A stretch of DNA of 64,000 nucleotides from the NCBI RefSeq assembly GCF_040412425.1, contig NC_089766.1, forward strand, positions 49,209,297-49,273,296, given 5' to 3'. A program made the translations under genes and the position numbers. The notes under the pieces are model-generated. The model ran no database searches, had not been told where the DNA came from, and saw nothing but the letters and a program-made list of their open reading frames with translations. This DNA comes from Macrobrachium rosenbergii. Its lineage: Eukaryota > Arthropoda > Malacostraca > Decapoda > Palaemonidae. This document shows positions 56,200 to 64,000 of the stretch, piece after piece (the stretch's first letter is position 1; each line of letters begins with the position of its first letter).

Positions 56200-57036
56200 G
56201 ATGATTACACAGAGGTATTGAGGTTATGTTGTTTATACAGCAGGATAGCAGTTATCTGCATCAAAGGAACTCCAAAAACACCACTAAAACTTTGAAAAAG
56301 AAACACGAATCACTGACCGTTAAAGATGAACAACGACCTGCCCTAAACACACAAATTATTCACACCTCTAACGGATTCACCTTACACGCAAAAACATTTC
56401 TCAAGTTACGTTCTTAGTAACACAAGTGATATATGAAAAAAAATAAGTCAATAAAGCATTGTTCCGAAGGCATTCAGGTACAGGATGTTACGTCGTGAGT
56501 CACAGCCTCCGTATCAGAACGGTGTGGCAAGTCCGGCTTCTCAATGGCTTCTAGTCTCATGTTTTGTGTCGGCGGAAAGACCAACAGTCAACCCGAGTGC
56601 GTTCGAGGAAAATGTCAGGAAGGCGATAAGTATCGATTGCTTGCTTTATCGCCTGACAAAACAGTAAAATATTATCGAAAGAGCGTGGATATGTTGTTTT
56701 TAGTGTCCTCTGTAAACAAGGTTGCTAGGTTTGCAAAATGTCTTTTGAATAGAGTTTACGGGGGTCACAGAGTTGTCAGACTCTTAACCTTTCTTGAATA
56801 CAGTACGTAGCTTTCAAAAAGTCTAATTACGACCTGCAAGGAAAATACTGAAAGCCCCCTTACATACTCGGTGCAATTGCGTCAATGCACAGCGCAAACC
56901 CCATACACACACGACATTGTGTATGTGTGTATAAGGGTACTTTATGAAAATGTGCACGCCCCCAGCGTACATTGCGCTACTAAAACTTTACGGTCTTCGT
57001 GTATAGAAAGAAAATACATGGTAGCTGACAGCCACG

Positions 57037-57040
<4 letters not shown>
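56200..57040. other. unique interval with weak open frames
   Basis: An 88-codon plus frame at 56544-56810 (words GGKTNSQPECVRGKCQEGDK, LALSPDKTVKYYRKS) sits in non-repetitive DNA of balanced composition and overlaps a second frame at 56485-56667. No domain recognised. It could be part of a transcript linked to the possible exon just downstream, but nothing shows that. Confidence 0.2.

Positions 57041-57095
<55 letters not shown>
57041..57095. repeat. (GA)n microsatellite
   Basis: About 54 bases of pure GA, just upstream of the possible first exon. Confidence 0.97.
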
Positions 57096-57097
<2 letters not shown>

Positions 57098-57099
57098 AA

Positions 57100-57345
57100 A
57101 CATTCTCGCTTCCGCGTGAGCGGAGTCACCACCGAAGAAAGATTGGTAGCAGGCTGACGCGTCCATTCGCAGAAAACTAGACCGATCTGTTGGATCTCGG
57201 CGTAACCCTTTATGTGAAAGTGAAGTTCTCCTGAGATGCCATTCTTTTGCCCACTGCTTCCGAGGCCGCTTGCTTATTTTTTTTTCTTTATTCACTGTAA
57301 TTACTTTCGAGTCATCTTCGGAGAATATCTGTCATCTTTACTCAG
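57100..57345 (+). other. possible non-coding first exon ending at a strong splice donor
   Basis: Unique CpG-containing sequence lying between two GA tracts and ending TTTACTCAG|GTAAGTGCAG (donor G at 57346), which matches the full U1 consensus CAG|GTAAGT. No frame from an ATG crosses it, so a 5' UTR exon would be the reading. A consensus donor of this length also occurs by chance, and no acceptor or downstream coding exon can be named within the window. Confidence 0.2.
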
Positions 57346-57427
57346 GTAAGTGCAGACAGAAGTGAGTAACGATATAATTAAAAATCTTCTTCACGGCACT
57401 ATCGCTCCATAAGATTTTGTCAGTACT

Positions 57428-57429
<2 letters not shown>

Positions 57430-57495
<66 letters not shown>
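57430..57495. repeat. (GA)n microsatellite
   Basis: About 64 bases of pure GA. Confidence 0.97.
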
Positions 57496-57497
<2 letters not shown>

Positions 57498-57524
57498 TTT
57501 ATTATAATTTTGCTGAAATAAAAA

Positions 57525-57527
<3 letters not shown>

Positions 57528-57579
<52 letters not shown>

Positions 57580-57580
57580 G
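57528..57580. repeat. (ATT)n microsatellite
   Basis: About 50 bases of ATT followed by AGCCACGCTCCAACCCTATT, which resembles a LINE or SINE edge. Confidence 0.95.
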
Positions 57581-57851
57581 CCACGCTCCAACCCTATTAG
57601 GAAAAGTAGACCAATGGCATCATTTAGGTCCGTAGCAAGTAAAAAAAAAATTAAACTATAAAAGGAAAACACTCAAACAAAGAAAATCAACGAATTAATC
57701 TACAAAACCTCATGTGAGTCTACTCAATAAACGAAGCACTGATATCAAATCATAAATGCTGGTTATTCATCTACACAACGGTCAACAAACTGAAGCCAAT
57801 TACCGTATTTATATGGTATCTTATATTGCAACCACTCCCTTCCATACGGTA

Positions 57852-58172
57852 GAATAAAATAGAATATAGACTTTAGGCCACAGGCCAAGCACTGGGACCT
57901 ATGAGGTCATTCAGCACTGCAACGGAAATTGAGAGTTGAGAAGGTCTGAAAGGTGTAACAGGAGGAAAACCTCGCAGCTGCACCGTGAAAAAATTGTTAG
58001 GGGAGGGTTGAGGGAAGTTAGATGGAAGAAGGAGAATATGAATGGAGGTACAGTAAAAGGAATGAGAGGGGTTGCAGCTAGGGGCCATGGGAGGGACGCT
58101 GCAAAGAACCTTCCGTAATGCCTACAGTGCACAGCACGAGGTGCACTGACGGCGCTACTCCAACTACGGGGC
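57852..58172 (+). mobile_element. SINE-A copy
   Basis: AGAATAAAATAGAATATAGA to CTACTCCAACTACGGGGC, the longest copy; small insertions at GGGTTGAGGGAAG and CCATGGGAGG. Antisense frame SAPRAVHCRHY visible. Confidence 0.85.
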
Positions 58173-58423
58173 CTTACCACTGAATTCCGATGATTCAGCA
58201 GTTTGCATCACGCGGTAACAACTTCCTGTATCCGAGTGCCTTCTCAACAACTCCCTGTTGACTAATTTTTCAATATCTCACTGGCAGTACCAAGAACGTA
58301 ACTTGGTAAATCTCTCTGCTTGTTAAGTAAATCCAAGAGAGATGTCTATTTTGGATAATTTGTAGGCGAAACCAGACGCTGTTCATTTCTATCGATCAAT
58401 AATTTATGCGTAGTGAAGTCTTT

Positions 58424-58425
<2 letters not shown>
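58173..58425. other. short unique-looking interval
   Basis: No repeat or gene recognised. Confidence 0.3.
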
Positions 58426-58499
<74 letters not shown>

Positions 58500-58576
58500 A
58501 ACTAAAACTGCACAAAGAACTAAACTACTTACTTTTAAAAATTAAAATTTTTATGCACATTAGATGTATACATATA

Positions 58577-58656
<80 letters not shown>
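58426..58656. repeat. two (TA)n tracts
   Basis: TA at 58426-58499 and at 58576-58656; the second runs straight into the foldback element. Confidence 0.95.
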
Positions 58657-58659
<3 letters not shown>

Positions 58660-58985
58660 ATTAAGCTACAAACGTCCTTTAATATCAATTCACTCTACCT
58701 CGGATATAATATATTTTCATATAGGTTACCCAAAGGGAAATTTTTTGGTTGATAGAACAAGAACTCAGGACTACAGTAACGCCTTAAACCACATGGCCAT
58801 CAAGGGGGGTTTAACGCGTCACTGTAATCCTGAGTCCTTGTCCTCCGTGGTTTGAACCCACGAGACGACAAACTTATTATCAACTAAAAAATTCCCCTTC
58901 GGGTAACATATATGAAAATATATTATTTCCGAGGTAGAGCGAATTGGATACTAAAAGGACGTTTGTAGCTTAATGCTTGTATATG
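58657..58985. mobile_element. large imperfect palindrome (foldback element) with a box-B-like motif
   Basis: Left arm 58657-58795 and right arm 58808-58978 are inverted copies: ATTAAGCTACAAACGTCC against GGACGTTTGTAGCTTAAT, CTCTACCTCGG against CCGAGGTAGAG, GACTACAGTAACGC against GCGTCACTGTAATC. The centre is about 12 bases including ATGGCCAT. The right arm has about 40 extra bases (58838-58878) containing, on the minus strand, GTGGGTTCAAACCAC, a tRNA B-box-like word. (TA)n tracts lie on its left and, at a short distance, on its right. No coding capacity. Confidence 0.75.
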
Positions 58986-59009
58986 AATCATGGTAATGTG
59001 ATGAAATTC

Positions 59010-59053
59010 ATATATATATGTGTGTGTATATGCATATATGTATATATATACAT

Positions 59054-59116
<63 letters not shown>

Positions 59117-59130
59117 ATATATATAAGCAT
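59010..59130. repeat. compound TA/CA/GT microsatellite
   Basis: GTGTGTATATGCATATATG, ACACACACACACATATATA, then about 50 bases of TA. Confidence 0.93.
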
Positions 59131-59479
59131 GGGATTTCAATGAAAATTACTGAGCAAAAAGGACAAAATTTTTTTTTTATGTATAATCTACTACATGCAA
59201 TATATCAGCTACAGACAGACACACTGACTATAGTTAGCTTATAGGAGGAAGGAGGACAATAGCTGTAAATCTTGTCTAAGGTTGGTACAATTCTAGGTGA
59301 TTAGTCCAAATTTAAAATGATTACAAGGAACCCGATAGCTGATATCAATCTCTGAACTAACAAGATCACTGAAGGTCAATGTTCACCAAGATGGCGACAA
59401 ACTTCCCATCACACAGGTGGACTTTGACCTTAGCTATTTAAATGAGAACTTGAAAACCCACAAAGCTGTAACCATCTCT
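59131..59479. other. unique-looking interval
   Basis: Probably the 5' neighbourhood of the Penelope-like relic; no motif recognised. Confidence 0.25.
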
Positions 59480-60665
59480 GCCTTAAAATCTGCCCCATCC
59501 CCTCCTGACACCTGGAAAAGAGGCCTAGGCACATAACATCATCCCCTCCCAGTACAGTGTCACATCCTCCACAGAGTTCCCCAAACTTGTCAGGAGCAAC
59601 AATTCTCAGGACATCCTCACTTCATCCTCATATGTTGTCCCTTTGAATAAAGTCAAAGGTTGTATGAAGATAACCGATTCTGCTCTTCCTAACAACATTC
59701 AAAGAAGACTTTGAGGACCAATCTAGCCATCTGTACTAAGGGGGACTCATACAGATCTCCAAGAGGTGCTAAGTATAGGAAGATCAACTTCACCATAATG
59801 AACTCCCCTCTAGGGTGCTTTTTAAAAACTTTTTCATGGTATGCTTCAAAGAATAAGTCCTCGGTGAAATGGGGACCCCAGTATCTACTGCTGGTACACC
59901 GAAAACACCGTTGTAAAGATTACAGGTAAGGATGACCTCCAAAGACTTAGGAACTCACTGAGAAGAGTGACCATGACCAACTTCCCTTCCTAGATGCCCT
60001 TCTAAATCTCCATGATGAAGGCACTGACACCATGCTTTGTTCAGTTCACCACCACTGGTTATTGCTTCAGTGGTGCCAGCAAGTGGCTCCACCCTTCCTT
60101 GGAGTCAAATATTGGTGCTTACATCCACCATGTCCACACACAGCTTGAGAGGGCCACCCCGTAAAAGTTTGGTAACAGTTTTACCAACAATATCAGAGAG
60201 AGAGCTATCACAAGGATCAAGAACTTTTGGTACAACAGCTGCAGTAATGACAACAATGACAAGTAATTCTCTACAACCAAAACCAGATGAGATGAGTCTA
60301 AAATGGGGATGAAAAAGTAAAAAAATACAGCACACAGTATCCATACGGTCAGCAATATGACAGATATAAAAACTGTCATACACTATCAGTAAAAAGACCT
60401 CATCTTATTCTCAGCAAAGCATTGCTGTCCCCATCCAGCCAAGCCCCAAAAAGCTAACCTAACATGCAAACATACCTACTCCAGTGAAGATTTTGGGCTT
60501 TACTATGAGACTTACATTGGGATGACCAAAACTCAAATGTCGAACTGTTCAGAGGAACTGCCACCACAACAAGAATTGCCTGCCTCACCAGAGAACTAAC
60601 AAGAACAAAAATACTTATATGAAAAAAAATGTTCTTGCATGGAGTGGCCTTCTTGAACAGAGTAA
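59480..60665 (+). pseudogene. decayed Penelope-like retroelement (RT and GIY-YIG endonuclease remnants)
   Basis: Motifs in different frames but in the right order: TLRTNLAICTKG and NSPLG (RT, normally MGSPLG) near 59710-59815; PSIYCWYTEN near 59878, where the catalytic YxDD has become YTEN; LPFLDALLNLHDEG near 59980; ASKWLHPSLESN and IRERAITRIKNFWYN near 60075-60225; NLTCKHTYSSEDFG and ETYIGMT near 60455-60525, the YIG half of a GIY-YIG nuclease. Several frameshifts, stops and the lost Asp pair show it is dead. Penelope-like elements use RT plus GIY-YIG nuclease for retrotransposition. Confidence 0.68.
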
Positions 60666-61219
60666 CCAATAATTAATCATTATGATATAATCATAAACAA
60701 AATGGCTACAACAATTTTGGAAACATTTTGTTATTTACCCCAATAAATCCGAAGGAAAAAAGAAATTATTGCATATTCCACTTGTGTGCTAAGACTATAT
60801 ACTGCACATATACTAGTCTAGTCTACCACACCTTCAACCCGTACAAACATTTAGTGTAACCTAGTTAGCGTATGTAAATACTCATAACCTTGACCTACTA
60901 CTGCCAAAGTTTAGTCTTTTGTGCATAGCTATATATGCACATGAAAACACACTAAGTCAATAAAACTCATAATTTAAAAAAAAAAAAAAAAAGCACTGAG
61001 CGGTTACTACAGTGGCAAAAAATATGCCCAATATGCACCTTTTCTTTAAAGTTCAATAACCTTACTCTGTGCAATGATGTTTCGGAGCTGTAGCATGCAA
61101 AACATCTAAGTCAAGAGTTGTTCATTTAAACTGAACTACAGCCTTTTCAACCCAGCATTATAATATACAGACTTAGTGGTGTATAGTGTGATGTATGTAT
61201 TAAAGTCTTAAAATAAGTC
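60666..61219. other. interval between two retroelement relics
   Basis: May include the 3' part of the Penelope-like element; an A run lies at 60976-60993. No gene recognised. Confidence 0.3.
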
Positions 61220-62235
61220 AAATCATACTATTAAAAAGAAAAAAAATTAATAAATAGATAAAAATTTATTAAAATGCAAGTAGAATAGCATTAGAGTAGT
61301 AATGCATTGCATCTTTGCTTGAACTTTTGAAGCTCCAATTGCACAACATCCTCAGGGAGACTGTTCCACAGTCCAACAGTGTGTGAAATACAGTTTGCTG
61401 TTGTTCAGCGAATCCGGTTGCTCTTGATAGGAAAAGGGGATCAGGGATCAATTGTGGCTGAAAAAGATCTCTAATAGAAAATAAAACTTATGAAAAAAGT
61501 GATGGTCTAAGTCATAAAGGTCTCAGAAACCTACCACCACGAACCACTCTATCTACAAGAGACAAATCACTGGCAGAAGCGGACAACCACACTGGAGAAC
61601 AGCATTCTTATAAAAGAAGGACAAATGACCTAAAACAGGTAAGGTGTGAGTCAAAAATTATGCATAGAATAGTTAAAGCTTCAGATTCATTCAGCAAAGT
61701 CCCAACCACCTGAAAGAAAGGACGGGGTGGAAAATCTGTACAAGATCTGCTAATCAATAGTGTTTTCATTTTACTGGAGTTCAACCTCATACCCCACCAA
61801 CTACACCATTCACTGATTGACGCTGAAGGCAGCTTCATTTCTCATAAGTGGAGACTACTACACTCATAAGTGTTGCATCATCAGCACACAGAACAATCTT
61901 GTTTTCCAGACCAACAACCATATCGGTTGTATACACTAAAAATAATAGTGGATCAAAAACACTACCCTGTGGAACCCCAGACACAACAGGTCTTGGGAGC
62001 ACTAAAATCTATTTGAATTACCTGCACTCAAAACCCTTATCAGGGTTCTCTTGCAAATGGCATGTCAAGTCTAAAAGAGCATCGCAGGTACCTAACTGCT
62101 TTCTAAATGCATAATGACTACCAGCTAACAATCCTTGATATCCATGGTGAAGCTTTAAATGGTTCAGAATAAAACATGAGAGTTGTGCAAGAAAACAGAT
62201 TTTGCCGACAGGCCTCAGCTTGTCAACTCACTAAT
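61220..62235 (-). pseudogene. decayed non-LTR retrotransposon ORF2 (reverse transcriptase, jockey/CR1-like)
   Basis: Minus-strand order: VDKLRPVGKIC and FLAQLS (about 62220-62180), YAFRKQLGTCDALLDLTCHL (about 62118), then a jump straight to VVSGVPQGSVFDPLLFLVY (about 61990-61935) and KIVLCADDATLM, where the YADD tyrosine is Cys. WGMRLNSSKMKTLLISRS follows, then VWLSASASDLSLVDRVV and the C-end WNSLPEDVVQLELQKFKQRC ending in a stop at 61291. About 65-70 residues are missing between GTCDALL and GVPQGS and several frameshifts are present. Its 3' sequence matches the LINE tails at 25.6, 26, 33 and 50 kb. Confidence 0.8.
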
Positions 62236-63539
62236 CTATACCACTTTAAAAACTGGTTTATTTTACTTCTCTTGGTCCATTAATACCTTGACTGACATGT
62301 CAGTGATCATGTTACCTGGCCAAAATCTTTGCGTGCAACATGTTTCTGCTTTGTGTTATGCAAACTGCTTAGGGACACAAGCTCAAACTGATTGTGGTTG
62401 GACATACTAGGCAACATAATATCACTGTGAGATAATGGATAGCATTCCAGTAATGCAATGATATTCTTCCCAAGGCTTGATTCAAAACCAATACCTTATA
62501 AAATGTACATTAAAAACCAAAATATTACAGAATGGTTTCACATTCAGCAAGGAAGCCATCAGTTATGTACCGGGGGAGCTTGGTAATTACTGAGAATGGG
62601 TAAAACCTCTGCAACTCTTCAACACTGCCCCTACACACCTTGCCAAAACTGAGTTGGATGTAGAGAATGGCTATAATAGATGTTTGTTTTTGTCTCCTGA
62701 TTTAATTACCACCTCTATCTATGGGCAGAGATGATTTATTGTGGCAACAATGAGGTATTACCAACAGGTGTTCCTGAATAAAGTGCTTGGCATTTGAGTA
62801 TGAGACGGAGCAGCATGTTGGCTTGAATTGCAAGCCTCCTACCTATGCTGCTGAACCCAAGTTCAACATCAGGTTTGGCAGCCTCTCACAGTAACATACC
62901 CATACATCACTTAGGTCACCACTATTTTGAAACCAACTGGGCAACCAATCTCCTGTAACCACCATTTAGCCCACAGGCTTGATCAAAACTAGTCAGAGCC
63001 CACTAATAAAATCAGTAGTTTACTTGAATTTGCGTTTCCTTATACTTTTGACCTTGGAGCAACCTTGCAGACCAGCATACAGTATTTCTAACACCTAACC
63101 TCCAGTAACTAATGGACTAAATAGGGTCATGCCCCACCACTAAAGAAGCCACTAATGGACTAAAAATGACATCACAGATTTGGCTTAGCAATCATGAAGA
63201 GATATGGGCATCCTCCACTACAACTCCACCAAACTGGTAGACACAGAATGGTTTTCTTATCATACTTTGATTCATGAACTAACTACAGTCATGCCTACTG
63301 ATACAAAAAAATATCCACCAATGGACTGAATACAGCGACTCACCTTTGGCTTTACTTCCTTTTGAAAGTTCATGATCATCTCAATAGCAAGGTGAACACG
63401 GCATGGTTCTCACATTTAATCCCTGATTACTAAATGGATTAAATACACCCACACCTACTATATATTAGACAATCTGTCAGGAAACCTCATAAAAATGCCC
63501 AACAAAAAACAGGTAAACACTAATACCATAAACAATCAC
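62236..63539. other. unclassified interval upstream of a gag fragment
   Basis: Words AATGGACTAAATA, AATGGACTAAAAAT, AATGGACTGAATA and AATGGATTAAATA recur at about 63111, 63162, 63320 and 63433, pointing to a degenerate repeat. It may hold an LTR or leader of the retroelement whose gag follows, but no LTR boundary could be fixed. Confidence 0.25.
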
Positions 63540-64000
63540 TTGGCCTACCTTCTTAATGGTCAAACCTTCAGTCTGGTTTCAACGGACAAACATCAATTTC
63601 ACCTCTGAAACATCCCAAGTCTGGTGAAGAAGGAAGACAAAGTTCTTGAAGTGATCCCAAACACCCTCTTCCCCTGGGTCGCAGGCAGGGGCGATACTAA
63701 ATATGAGAAGATCAAACACTATGACCTATTCAAGTTCCTGCTCTCTGAGTTCTTCATATTACTGCCCAACACACCAAATGGGGGGCACAATGCCAAGGCC
63801 ATTCTGGGTCAAACTCAAGTCTCTCCTGACATTACCAGACCTTGATACCGCAGGTAGCCCAACAAACAGGCTGTTCTCCCTAGCACAAAAGGAACATCCC
63901 CTGACTAAGGTGGACAAATTGCTGGTGGCTTCCAAGGCCTTGCAACACGCCACCCACATCATCTATGAAGACCAGGACCAAAATGAGTGTAAGTACAGTG
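63540..64000 (+). pseudogene. broken Ty3/gypsy-like gag fragment, cut by the window end
   Basis: The frame from 63609 (after a stop at 63606) reads KKEDKVLEVIPNTLFPWVAG, then DLFKFLLSEFF and LGQTQVSPDITRP; a stop ends it at 63845. A +1 frame from 63841 continues LDTAGSP, RLFSLAQ, HPLTKVDKLLVASKAL and YEDQDQNE. The order matches the capsid part of gag in decapod gypsy-like LTR retrotransposons as I remember it. One in-frame stop upstream and one frameshift make it non-functional. The rest lies outside. Confidence 0.5.

Noticed and set aside
58838..58878. tRNA gene suggested by the GGTTCAAACC box
   Set aside because: No A box at the right distance and no cloverleaf; the box lies in one arm of a palindrome.

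Overview
This window looks like non-genic DNA from a decapod crustacean. A palaemonid or other caridean shrimp is my best guess, made from memory of similar repeats and not from a search. The sequence evidence is a short interstitial (TTAGG)n array, the arthropod telomere motif, at about 7239-7280; a very high load of (TA)n, (GA)n and (AAT)n microsatellites; and dense young and decayed transposable elements. I recognise no intact host protein gene, no rRNA or functional tRNA gene, no CRISPR array and no operon-like organisation. Nearly all open reading frames of 60-200 codons lie in tandem repeats or transposon copies and are by-products of their composition.

Layout. 1-7 kb: a decayed non-LTR reverse transcriptase end, hairpin-rich MITE-like copies and three tandem arrays (about 33, 36 and 26-31 bp units). 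7-17 kb: the interstitial telomere repeat, the first copies of an abundant ~300 bp SINE-like family (called SINE-A here), an inverted-repeat unit around a tRNA-like sequence, a PHD-finger ORF1 relic, a hAT-like MITE and a 30/33 bp minisatellite. 17-23 kb: the most unique-looking and GC-rich part, with CpG-rich stretches and CCAAT motifs but no demonstrable gene. 23-28 kb: Penelope-like element remnants with hammerhead-like motifs, a tRNA-derived SINE and LINE 3' tails. 28-37 kb: more MITE and SINE-A copies and a second PHD-finger relic. 37-42 kb: a ~57 bp satellite followed by a strange interleaved mosaic. 42-51 kb: SINE-A copies every 1-2 kb, and nested LINE tails separated by (ATT)n. 51-58 kb: minisatellites, a MITE in which an internal 15-16 bp word has expanded, and a possible non-coding first exon ending in a good splice donor. 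58-64 kb: a large foldback palindrome, a decayed Penelope-like element, a decayed non-LTR reverse transcriptase and a broken Ty3/gypsy-like gag fragment running off the end.

How the parts relate. LINE relics provide likely sources of the reverse transcriptase for the SINE-like copies, four of which have visible target-site duplications. SINE-A is strongly biased in orientation: about 22 copies in one direction and one in the other. SINE-A strand is given by an arbitrary convention: '+' means the copy reads from the GAATATAGAATTTAGGCC end to the CCCTACGGGG end. The biological sense may be the reverse. Boundaries of repeat copies were read by eye and are good to about 5-20 bases. Family names rest on recognised motifs, not on database searches.
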